From the NCBI GenBank assembly GCA_003344405.1, contig NOWV01000006.1:806001-870000 (forward strand): a DNA stretch of 64,000 bases. Reading direction: 5' to 3'. This stretch comes from Trichoplax sp. H2. Its lineage: Eukaryota > Placozoa > Uniplacotomia > Trichoplacea. Position 1 is the first letter of the stretch. Every line of letters starts with the position of its first letter. The position numbers and the translations under genes are program-made. The notes beneath the pieces were generated by a model. That model did not search any database and was not told the DNA's origin. It worked only from the letters and a program-made list of their open reading frames with translations. Shown here piece by piece: positions 18,311-29,000 of this stretch.

Positions 18311-19952
18311 CGAAAATTCTAAATTCTATTGCAGTAGCAGCAGTGAAGAGCGTACTCACATGCCAAGACGTTCGACATCACCCTTTTTTGTAATCAACAT
18401 TTCATAAAAGGAAATTAAATTAAATTAAGTTAATGATGCAGCGTCAATCATGTAAGCTTAGCTATTAAAGAACGAATTAATAACTACACCCACTGAAATT
18501 TAAAGACAACATTTTCGTTCTTGATTCCATAGTGTGCGGCAGGTAAGCATTGATAATTAATAGAACTGATGTGAAGCATACGTACGTGTGCGCTTATAAA
18601 TCGTAATTGCGACTTGCGAAGTTGCGAAGTGCGTCACCACGATTTAAAAATCTGGGAATAATAAATAAGGTACAAATGCCGACCAATCGTGCATACTGTA
18701 AGGCCACGGCATTTTAGTTTAGTTTCTTTAGTTACTAAGACGGCGTAAGAATTCTCTACTTCATTCTGACCCATAGCGATTTTTTCTTTTCCTTCTGTTT
18801 CGAAGTGTTAGTTATTTCGTTTAGTTAATATCTCTGAAACTATCAATATCGAATTAGAGTCAATTATTACTGTAAATAGCTCACGATACCGATACTTAAC
18901 TTTCTTATATTAATTAATTAATCTGTGACGATATTTATTGTATCGTGCAGTCAGTGAATACACGAAATTCACAGTTACGCACAGTAATGTAGTTCATAAG
19001 TAAAAACAAAAAAGTGAACATCCATTTTACCTAGGAATGATACCAGAGAAAGCATCTAATGTTTAAAAGATTCAGAGTTTTATCTCAGCATTCAAGTAAC
19101 GTATGTTGAGGACCACATTCTTTGATTTCCTTGTAACTATTGTAAACTGCGCGGTAAATGTCATGGATTTATTTCGGCTTTATTTAAGCTTAATTAAGTA
19201 CATACTTGGCGAAAAGTGTCGTAAGATCCAAAGAAAAATCGCCTTTTACTACAATAGCAGTCCCAGGCGACATTTTAACATGACTACGCGTACTGTATCA
19301 CTGTCGATATTCGTATTTCAAGCTGCTAAAAAAGGCATCAATCTGTACTTCTGTCACTACTAGTATACTGTACATTAGTACTAGTACTGTCATTTTTTCG
19401 TTATTTATCAAATTAAGAATGTCATTAGTAATAAGAATTAGAAATAGAAGCGTATTTATAAGCACCTTTCTTTCAGGTGATACTGAACGATATAAAATAT
19501 CTGCATTGATGCTTTTCTACAACGAAAACAAACAGATCTCTACTTACTGTACCACCCGGATTCTTTGGTTAGTAATCATCATTGGCAGTGCAAAGTGAGG
19601 CAGCCGAACTTTATTTCAGTTTACAGAAATCTTAAAAATCTATGATAAAGTACTATATTAACAATTAAATGAGTCGGAAAATATTAAGTAGGCTCGTTAT
19701 TAAAAAATGTAAACATTACTGTGTAACACTTATAATAACTCATGAAATGATCTAACCCTCAGAAAACTTGCATTTTCAGCTTAGATATGAAGTTTCTACA
19801 TACGAGAATACAACATGCTTCAATAGCGTCGGATCAAAAACATCAATAAAGTAACGGAATCAGTGCAACGTCGCACACCATTATATTTCATAATCAACCA
19901 AATTGTATACTCGTATCATATTACGTTCTGTATAGAATTTAAACTCACGAAT

Positions 19953-22505
19953 ATGGAGAATCTCAAATCTATTGATAAACGATTTGGTCAGCCAGTCCGT
20001 ACTTTCACGACATTCAATCAAACTGCGGATAAGTTATATCTAAACCCTAAAGTTAGCCCGGTAAATGCGCTGTCATCTCCAGTTATTTACCAGCATTCTT
20101 CTCTCCAAAAGGATAGACGTCCGAAGAACTATATGGCAGCGAGCACAGAACGCGCTGATACAGGATATCACCAACACCATCTCTGCGATGACAATGTTGA
20201 CAATTGTACTAAAAGAGATTTTAATAATGCATCTAAGAATAAACAAATTAGGCTTGGAAATCATAGTTCAAATAAATCTATGCAGCAAGGAAAGCAATTT
20301 GATGCCAATGGAAAAGGTCCTATTCCAAGCGGCCTCAATGAAAGCAAAGCTACAAAATTTTCTTATAAAATGAGTAGAGATGACAGTGAGTCAACATATA
20401 ATGATGCTCTTAAGGGTACTGCAAGATGCGATACAGACGGTATCGAACATAGTTATGGTTACGGTAATCATAAACCGTATACTGTAGCATCTTCCAAGGC
20501 CACCACTGCTGTACGCAATGACACTGAAAATCGCAAAGCCTTAAGAGCAAAGCAACATCAACGCGTTCACATCCAGTCCCATAACATAACATATGCAAAT
20601 GATGCAAAGAGTGAAAATTCTAAGAACGAGCAAATAGCGAATTTATCCAAATCGTTAGATGTTGGAACCAGAGTAAGATGCGGAAATTTAGACGAATCTT
20701 CTTATCGTGAAGGAAATCACAATCATAATTTACAGAGCAAAAAGTCTGACAGCGGTGTCTCTCAAGCGAATAGTCGTAAAACTCACAGTATTTGCGATAA
20801 AAAGAATTCGAAAGGAGCTCCAGGCATGTCACATCCGAAAGTCAGTTCAACGAATAATAAAACCTCCATGAGTGCGATATTAAAAGAAAAATGCGAATTG
20901 CTAATGTCAAAGAATAATTTACTCCCTCGAAGCAATTCAATGGATGGTGCTAAAGAACCTATAGTCCATACAGATTGCAAAAAGCCTAGCCAATCTGTTG
21001 AATTTTTGCACCAAGTATCTAGATCTGAATTTCCGATTACGTTTAGAAAAGAATCTAAAGAGCAAAATTCGAACAAATATCCAAGTTCGGAATCTCTTAA
21101 AACTGCAGAATTACGACCCTCAATTACAAGAAAGTTAAATGATACCAACACCAGTACGACCACCACTAAAAGAATGGTTAAATTTGCTTCAGATCGCTAC
21201 AGTACGTCCCACGTCCAATTAAAAAAATCTCAAAGCGTAGACTCTCAACTAGACTACAATGACAGCTCACACTACTGCTATGAAAGTAGTCGCCCTTGCA
21301 AGGACGAAAACTTTTATGAATCCAAGGACCAACCAAATCCGAGGCGAGTACCACCTAATTACAATGGAAAGGTATCCTCTTCCAATAAAATGAAGAACCG
21401 ATACGAAGCAGGTCCTGCAGCTCACAACAGCCAATCCGATAACGACAATTATATATCAGAAAGCGATTTCGATCATTCTAGCAATGGTTTTAAGTCAAGC
21501 AAATTCCTTGGCAGCAATACTAGTGATTGCTTTGAAGGTTTAAGGTTTGAAAATCAATCGACTCCCTGGTATCAAGAAATTGCAGAGCTTTCTTATTGTT
21601 TACCAAGTAATAAAAAGTCTAATGCGGATGTAAATGAAAGTTCCTACAATCATAACCGGAAAGTAAACAAAAAACCTGTAATTGGAAACACTGAATCTAA
21701 ACATTCGATAATCCCCAGCGCTAGTGGCAATCAAAGTCAAAATAGCGATGACTATCATGATAATAGCAGCGTATGCACTAAAGATCTCGGCCATGACAGC
21801 GGTATTGATTCTAGTGCTAGCTATCCACAAAAATTTATTCTGCATTATCACGATACGGAGAATAGCGTGTCCCACATATGTGATGGTCCCAGAGAAGATA
21901 CAGGTAAAGGAAAAAGCTATTACACCGATTACGAAGGTCCTAGTCATACGCAAGTTACCGCTACATTTGCTGTCGACAAATCTCGCAATTGGGTAGGAAA
22001 GGATTGTACCGAAGTTAGTCATAGTAACTCGAGACACAAAAGTACAAACTCACCACAAGACGATACATCATCAACCGATAGCACTTTAGCCACTTCTGAT
22101 AAAATTTTGAGCTGTAACAACAACCAGAACTTCTATCCCATTAAAAATAGAGAAAATAGTTTCGATTCTTTAACGCACTACAGCAAGACATCTGCAAGTA
22201 CTAGTGGCAGTAAAAGCTCAAGAAAGCGTATATCTTACTTATTTGAAGATAAAGTTGAAAGAAAGTCAGTTACTGGTAGTAATAGTGGTGGATCTTCGTC
22301 AACAGAGGGCAGAGGTATCAGCTCTTCGATTAAGAGGGACCGTCGCCGATCTTCAAGAAATCAATTGACGTACATAGCAGTCGATGAGAAAAGCAAGAAA
22401 GTAGCCAATAGATCAAATGTTAGATCTACAGCTCTTGAATGTGCAACCAGTAAATCCAAGCGAAAAGGAAAAGGAAAGCTTAGCAGTACTTGCAAAGTCT
22501 CATAA
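19953..22505 (+). CDS. 850-aa disordered Ser/Asn/Lys-rich protein, single exon
   Basis: I do not recognise this protein. The frame is open through 2.55 kb without an intron. The first true ATG is at 19953 (MENLKSIDKRFG); the frame stays open for about 30 codons upstream without another ATG, so an upstream coding exon cannot be excluded. Composition is Ser, Asn, Lys and His rich throughout, with no transmembrane segment, signal peptide or folded domain that I can see. Short features are a perfect DSGxxS motif (DSGIDS, residues 615-620, nt 21795-21812), a Ser-Gly-rich linker followed by a basic Arg/Ser patch (IKRDRRRSSRN, near 22335) and a Lys-rich C-terminus (KRKGKGK) that could act as a nuclear localisation signal. 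An intrinsically disordered regulatory or scaffold protein is the most I can infer. Open frames in the other phases here are shadows. Confidence 0.8.
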   Translation: MENLKSIDKRFGQPVRTFTTFNQTADKLYLNPKVSPVNALSSPVIYQHSSLQKDRRPKNYMAASTERADTGYHQHHLCDDNVDNCTKRDFNNASKNKQIRLGNHSSNKSMQQGKQFDANGKGPIPSGLNESKATKFSYKMSRDDSESTYNDALKGTARCDTDGIEHSYGYGNHKPYTVASSKATTAVRNDTENRKALRAKQHQRVHIQSHNITYANDAKSENSKNEQIANLSKSLDVGTRVRCGNLDESSYREGNHNHNLQSKKSDSGVSQANSRKTHSICDKKNSKGAPGMSHPKVSSTNNKTSMSAILKEKCELLMSKNNLLPRSNSMDGAKEPIVHTDCKKPSQSVEFLHQVSRSEFPITFRKESKEQNSNKYPSSESLKTAELRPSITRKLNDTNTSTTTTKRMVKFASDRYSTSHVQLKKSQSVDSQLDYNDSSHYCYESSRPCKDENFYESKDQPNPRRVPPNYNGKVSSSNKMKNRYEAGPAAHNSQSDNDNYISESDFDHSSNGFKSSKFLGSNTSDCFEGLRFENQSTPWYQEIAELSYCLPSNKKSNADVNESSYNHNRKVNKKPVIGNTESKHSIIPSASGNQSQNSDDYHDNSSVCTKDLGHDSGIDSSASYPQKFILHYHDTENSVSHICDGPREDTGKGKSYYTDYEGPSHTQVTATFAVDKSRNWVGKDCTEVSHSNSRHKSTNSPQDDTSSTDSTLATSDKILSCNNNQNFYPIKNRENSFDSLTHYSKTSASTSGSKSSRKRISYLFEDKVERKSVTGSNSGGSSSTEGRGISSSIKRDRRRSSRNQLTYIAVDEKSKKVANRSNVRSTALECATSKSKRKGKGKLSSTCKVS

Positions 22506-23939
22506 GAATGGGCTCTTTAGGATTAGAAACTTCCAACAATGCTATAATTATATTCTTGCTAGGTGGATAATGTAAAATAATAATGTTCCAGTCAGTGTGC
22601 CAAGATGCTGACTCAAATTAATTAATATAGGGAATGCTTAAATCAAAGCACGACTTGGGTACAACATTACGTACTTCAAGATCCTATATCCGGAAATACT
22701 TTTTAACTTATACTGTACAGTAGATAATTTTTTATTCTACACAATAGAGGCATTGAGTAGTGTACTGTACCGTAAACCATTTGTAGAAATGTATTTCGTT
22801 CAATCGTGGAATCTTCATATGCAGCAACAAATTTTAACTTTTTGTACTTAAAAATAGTTCTAAGAATCTTTTCAGGAAGCCTTTGTTATCATTCGCCGGG
22901 TGTTAATCACGCTTTTTTGAAACAATGTGTGCCAAAATTTGCTTTATTGGCCTTTATATTTTGTATGTAGCCTAAGTGATTTTAGTACTGCAGTATGGAC
23001 AAACCTTTGGCTCTGCTCCTGTAAAAATACTGTAATGGAACGTAGACAATATGCATATACACTTAGTAATAAGATGTATGTAAGGACATTAGTGCCTTCT
23101 AATCCAAGATTATTTTGACTTTATAACAAAGTATCACTCCTTGGCGTTTGAAATAATTATATTAATTATTAGACAGCAGAGTCTAGAGCTCTTGTATTGA
23201 GATTTTATTCTTCACCAGTCAAAGTCTCACATTTGTAAAATCTTGGCATAAAAAAAGTAGTATTTAGCTATTCTCGAATTTGTCTCTCGATTATATTTAT
23301 ATGTGTCAATAACATTGACTTTAGCAATTAGCTATTCACTGCTAATCTAGTATTTTGGCGTCGCTTTTATATAAATTTTATATGAATATTTTTGTTTAAA
23401 CAATTAAACAGAATTCTCTCGATATCTCATGGTACCGCTGTTAGCGAAATGTAAGTCGTATTTCATGCGGTCAGTAGTTTATGAAGCGTTGATGTTTAGG
23501 CGTGATTTACGCATAGCACACACAACCTTATTATCACAGTAGTGTACAGTGTAGGTAGGTTGTACACATACTGTACGACGTAGGAGCGTATACCCAAGAA
23601 CGAAGCCACATATCACCTTCATGTAATGTGGAATGATGTCAGACAAATAGAATTTGGTTACTGAACTCACAAATCAAGATTAAAGTATTATACAGAATAA
23701 GGATAGTATCCAGTTTAGCAACCTTTTGAGCCATTGATATAGCCATAAACTGAACAGTAGCAACCACCCGTAACTATACTATAGTTTCTCAAAGTATACA
23801 CGGTATAAAGTTACTGAACCTCTGACAGGTCTATCAAATGGTAATACTATCAGTTAATTATTAACAAATGAGCACATTATCGTAAACCGTCAGCAAAGCG
23901 ACGGGAGTTTGTACTAGTAAAGATGAAAACCAATTTATT

Positions 23940-24045
23940 TCTACAGTACTGTACAGTACTGTATGTTTCTACTGTACCGTAGTGTACCGTACTGTACTGT
24001 ACAGTACACAACATTACAGTACTGTACAGTACAGTACAACAGAGA
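23940..24045. repeat. GTACW pentamer array
   Basis: Dense GTACA/GTACT units with a few GTACC variants. The equivalent site in the right duplicate (about 25135-25165) retains only one or two units, so the array length differs between the copies. Confidence 0.9.
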
Positions 24046-24404
24046 TTCATAGTCGCACAAGAGAAGTGAACGCACTCGTATTACTAAAAAATATGCTGTA
24101 TCAGTACGAGAGACTATTGAACGGCCGCTAGGCGTCCCTGATCAGTACACTGTACAGTACAGTACAGTAGTTGGCTGATCTGCAGTATTGTACTGTACAC
24201 TGTATAGTGTGATCCTTTTCCAATCCGATGAATCAGCACATATTATATGCGGGCATTTTTTTTACGAAATCCGTTATATTTTTTATATGTGGAAACAATA
24301 AGCTCTCATGGGCATGCTTTTGCAAGTTTTTGGGGTCAATTAGATGTTTAAAACGTTTTTTTAACACCATTTATGGGCGTACCGTTATTCTTGTAAAAAT
24401 TACA

Positions 24405-24590
24405 GTACTGTATACTGTACTGTAGTTGGTCCCAGTGTACAGTACAGTAGCATGGTTCTAGATACTGTACTGTACTGTACTGTACTGTATATTGTTTGGA
24501 GCCCTGATCAGTAGAGTACTGTACAGTGTACAGTACTGTACAGTACAGTAATGTGTTTACAACGAGTACAGTACAGTACTGTACAGCTTT
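24405..24590. repeat. GTACW pentamer arrays upstream of PRICKLE exon 1 (left copy)
   Basis: Several blocks, including four consecutive GTACT units near 24465-24485. The counterpart in the right copy lies at about 25540-25775 with different unit counts. Confidence 0.88.
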
Positions 24591-24895
24591 TTATTTATTT
24601 ATCTTAAACAGACTATAACAACAGAGCAGAGTGGATAAAAACCGCTTGTACGATTCTTACGACACACATTCTGCGGCAAACGCAACTTGAAATTTCTTAT
24701 CAACAAATTAATAAAATGGCTTTCAGTATGAGAAGGAGAAAGGTTAGTAATTAATTTCTAAAATTTACTGTAATGTAGCGAAAGTATAAACTTTATAAAC
24801 TTCACATAAAGATTTCATTAAACTATGTTAACTTGATACATTATGGTACGTATGTAAGAAAAATATATGCTGACATGCCGTAGTGTGACCATACT

Positions 24896-24915
24896 NNNNN
24901 NNNNNNNNNNNNNNN
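24896..24915. other. Assembly gap (20 N)
   Basis: Twenty Ns directly between the two copies of the direct duplication. Confidence 1.
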
Positions 24916-26078
24916 AGCCATTGATATAGCCATAAACTGAACAGTAGCAACCACCCGTAACTATACTGTAGTTTCTCAAAGTATACACGGTATAAAGTTA
25001 CTGAACCTCTGACAGGTCTATCAAATGATAATACTATCAGTTAATTATTAACAAATGAGCACATTATCGTAAACCGTCAGCAAAGCGACGGGAGTTTGTA
25101 CTAGTAAAGATGAAAACCAATTTATTTCTACTGTATGTTATTGTTTCAGACGATAGTACTGTACAACAGAGATTCATAGTCGCACAAGAGAAGTGAACGC
25201 ACTCGTATTACTAAAAAATATGCTGTATCAGTACGAGAGACTATTGAACGGCCGCTAGGCGTCCCTGATCAGTACAGTACAGTAGTTGGCTGATCTGCAG
25301 TATTGTACTGTACACTGTACACGGTACGGTATAAAGTTACTGAACCTCGTAAAAGATGTTAAATGAGCACATTATCGTAAACCATCAGTAAAGCGACGGG
25401 AGTTTGCACTAGTATTTTTTATATGTGGAAACAGTAAGCTCTCATGGGCATGCTTTTGCAAGTTTTTTGGGTCAATTAGATGTTTAAAACGTTTTTTTAA
25501 CACCATTTATGGGCGTACCGTTATTCTTGTAAAAATTACAGTATACTGTACTGTACACTACTGTAGTCTACTGTACAGTAGCATGGTTCTAGCTACTGTA
25601 CTGTACTGTACAGTACTGTACAGTGTACAGTACTGCAATCAGTACTGTATTGGTTGAACAACTTAACCACAATATACCGTATATTGTTTGGAGCCCTAAT
25701 CAGTAGAGTACTGTACAGTACAGTGCACAGTACAGTACAGTAATGTGTTTACAACGAGTACAGTACTGTACAGCTTTTTATTTATCTTAAACAGACTATA
25801 ACAACAGAGCAGAGTGGATAAAAACCGCTTGTACGATTCTTACGACACACATTCTGCGGCAAACGCAACTTGAAATTTCTTATCAACAAATTAATAAAAT
25901 GGCTTTCAGTATGAGAAGGAGAAAGGTTAGTAATTAATTTCTAAAATTTACTGTAATGTAGCGAAAGTATAAACTTTATAAACTTCACATAAAGATTTCA
26001 TTAAACTATGTTAACTTGATACATTATGGTACGTATGTAAGAAAAATATATGCTGACATGCCGTAGTGTGACCATACT
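24916..26078 (+). repeat. Right copy of the ~1.16-kb direct duplication
   Basis: Starts at the first base after the gap with the same bases that start the left copy and ends at GTGTGACCATACT (26078), where unique sequence resumes. It differs by a shorter GTACW array near 25140 and by a nested third copy of a ~90-120 bp segment at 25327-25414. An overlap of two allelic contigs is the simplest reading. Confidence 0.95.
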
Positions 26079-29000
26079 ATATGGTATGCGTAGTAAAATA
26101 ATGTATAATTTAGCGATGAAATGAATGTGAAATATCAGTATTACTGTCCAGTATAGCAATGTATACGTACGTTAGTTTTATCGTTTTTATGATATTAACC
26201 CTTCATGTCGTGAACCGTAAAGATTTTCCCTTGACCTAAAGTACATGACCATCATTAGGATAGTTTATCATGTAATTTTTGTTATCCTAAATAATTCATT
26301 ATGAAACTCAGTCATGAGTTATATTACATGCTATCAGAGTTTCATGCTAACAATTTAAGTATAACGAAAGTTATAATACAAGTCAATTTGTTACAGGGAC
26401 TGCAAATTTTGTTTCAATTTTAACTGGAAAATCAATACAAAATTGGTTTATAAATTAATATGCTGGATCAACATGATGTTGCACTATGTTACGCTCACTA
26501 AACTAAGTTAAACTCGGAGAATTGTAGTCGTAAATGAGATTCTGATGTGTATTTAACGTACAGTGCGGTTAAGGAATTCTCTTAGAGAAGTCCCTTGTAT
26601 AGTCCATGTTCATTTAGTTAATTATAATAATCATACTGCAGAGATGAAGCCTTTTCTTTACCTCTATGTTTTTTAACTTTCAAGTTCGGTCTTTCTTTTT
26701 CATAGCCAGCAGAAGCAACTCGCGACTCTGATACTGGCCGACCTTGCTTAAAATGTCGCCAAAAATGTCCTGGATTTTGTCACCACTCTTGGAGGTAAGA
26801 ATAATCCCTATAGTTTTATTACATTTTTCATTACTTGGACGTTTTTATGCGAAAGTACGTCTGGTAAGAGGATGTTGATGTACAAAAATGCGATGACTCA
26901 GACTATTTTTTACTCTAATATTGTATTGTCGTCCATCGCATGTCAATACCCTGCACAGTACTTAAAACCAAATTTTAGATTGAAATAAATATAAATCATA
27001 GTAGACCTTACGAATACTGTAGATAACATCAGTCGGTATTTTCAGTCAGAAACATCACATAGTATTTATTATAATTAATAATGCAATTCAAGATTGAAAG
27101 ACGAATGCTTTCTACTGTAATTTATTATATGGTTAGGCCCTGAGCTGTAAAGCTTAAGCTTTGTATACGAGTGATTTATGTTGTTCTGTGATATCATGGT
27201 GCATATTTGTGTACTGTATACTGATAAAAATTAGAGACCTGTAATGTTTACCAATCGATTCATGAATATAACAGCAATGCCATAAAGTTTAGATACTATG
27301 AATTATACTGCATAAATCGACACTCAAGTTAGTGACGAGCAATGCCACGATAAACACTCAAATTAATGGACAGTTTCGATAATTCTGAAATCTTTCGTAG
27401 ATTGGGCCTTGTTCGGAAAACACAGTCGTTTTTAACATCATTTTTTGAAATGTCTTAACATACTGTATGATATGTAGGTATGATGTTATCATGAACTGCT
27501 GAAAAAGTATCTTTAATTCGCATTTATAGCTTGCAGTATAGCATTGAGTGTAGATTATGCTGTGCGAAGAATAGTTTGAAAGAAATAGAAAATTAGTATT
27601 TGCGAAGGTATTGAAATTTGTTCAATATACCGTACAGACATAGAATACACTATGGTAAGCCGATATCATTTGCTGCCTTCGCTTTTTCATACCAGATATG
27701 AGAAATTATGTAATGCTGTACTGTATACTACAATGTCAGATAACAATATTTCAGTAAACCCATTCATGATGTCTATTTATGTTATACGATCATTGAACTC
27801 ACAAAGAGAATATATATATGCATATCGATGAGCAAAGCGACTTTCTGATCAGAATATCGATCATACTGGTTTCTAATCACGGTTATTGGCTGTAGACCGT
27901 CAAATGTTGGCAACCTAACCTCCTACCATATTCTATCTCTACTTCTACAGTCAATATGAAAAATCGTTTCACACGAATCTCTAAAACAGGCTATGAAATT
28001 AAGCTAAATGTGGCCCAAAATTATTCTTATATGACTTGATATGATCCTATAAGATGAAGTACACTTTTGAAACAAATCTAATTTGTGAAATTACATAAGT
28101 CTAAATTATTGTTCCGCAACCCTCTTTCTTATTCTTAAAGAAAAATTTGCCGTCACTGTAAATGTTCAAAGAGTGAACACGATATATTAGCCGATGATCA
28201 TGAAAGATTTGTTGAAAAAATGATATTTGAATATTATAAAGTAAATGGACTATCAGACTTTAATATAAATCCTGCGATTGAGGAATATGCATGGACGCCG
28301 CCCGCATTATCAATTCGACAGGTATTATAATGTAATATTTTGTAAGACACTTAAGTAATTCATGTATATTCGTAAGATCTGGTTGTACTCATTTGCATCA
28401 ACTATAATATAATTAATTAATGTAGATTGAAGCCTACTTTGACTGCTTACCAAAAGAAAACGTTCCAATCATTGACAGTGTCGGTAAGATTTAAACAAAA
28501 TTACGGAATACGTTTTATACTTTTACGTGCTTCCGTTCGTTAGCAAAACTATCAAATATCGACTATTCGCTGTGCCTGCATAAATTAAAATCGGTCAAGG
28601 TTTGCAAAAATAAATTATTCATTTAGTAAAATAGCAGCTGGATTACGTAATTGATACTTGGTAGGTTAAAGATGTGATTCAGTTGATTCTAGCATTCTAC
28701 ATAGGAATTGAACAAGGTTAACCATATCAAGTAATCTTTTGTAGATAAGGACTTCTGTAATACTTATCACAAGCATCCTTCCTATAATATAATGCGCATA
28801 TAGTAACGTTACTTATGGGTTAGATGTCTAGTAATAAGTAAAATCTTGATAAAAAAGGATGTGCAGGTGTTTACAAAATGGCATTGCTGTAGTCCAATTG
28901 ATCACCTATACAATTCGTAAAATGTAATCATTCATGTAACTTTCTTATTGCCTAGGTGATAGATACCGAATTCAACAGCTACTTTATCAGCATCCAGCTC

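Larger units (their letters stand above)
16254..19952. other. 5' flank of TRABD and of the 850-aa gene, repeat-rich
   Basis: 3.7 kb between two divergently oriented genes. It contains numerous GTACW arrays (about 16317-16345, 16607-16680, 17065-17092, 17541-17564, 17880-18039 and 18150-18310), a perfect hairpin at 17309-17329 and part of a dispersed repeat shared with the 62 kb region. One or more 5' exons of TRABD should lie here. The short open frames in this stretch mostly run through the repeats and were not called. Confidence 0.6.
23729..24895 (+). repeat. Left copy of a ~1.16-kb direct duplication at the first gap
   Basis: Begins AGCCATTGATATAGCC and ends GTGTGACCATACT, exactly abutting the N run. 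It matches 24916-26078 nearly base for base, except in the GTACW arrays and in one replaced segment. It contains an ATG exon (24716-24742) identical to PRICKLE exon 1. Confidence 0.95.
22506..25898. other. Intergenic region upstream of PRICKLE, duplicated around a gap
   Basis: 3.4 kb without a recognisable gene, except for two copies of a short ATG-containing exon (see PRICKLE). It includes GTACW arrays and a direct duplication of about 1.16 kb flanking 20 Ns. Confidence 0.7.

Noticed and set aside
18358-18400. Possible TRABD first exon on the minus strand (MLITKKGDVERLG, donor GTGAGT)
   Set aside because: Its phase (2) does not match the phase-1 start of the 16253 exon; would need an unseen intermediate exon.
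20073-22037. Open frames on the minus strand and in other + phases within 20.0-22.1 kb
   Set aside because: Shadows of the 850-aa frame, with no domain or splice support of their own.
23729-26078. True tandem gene duplication of PRICKLE's promoter
   Set aside because: Boundaries coincide exactly with the N run on both sides, which an assembly overlap explains better; not excluded.
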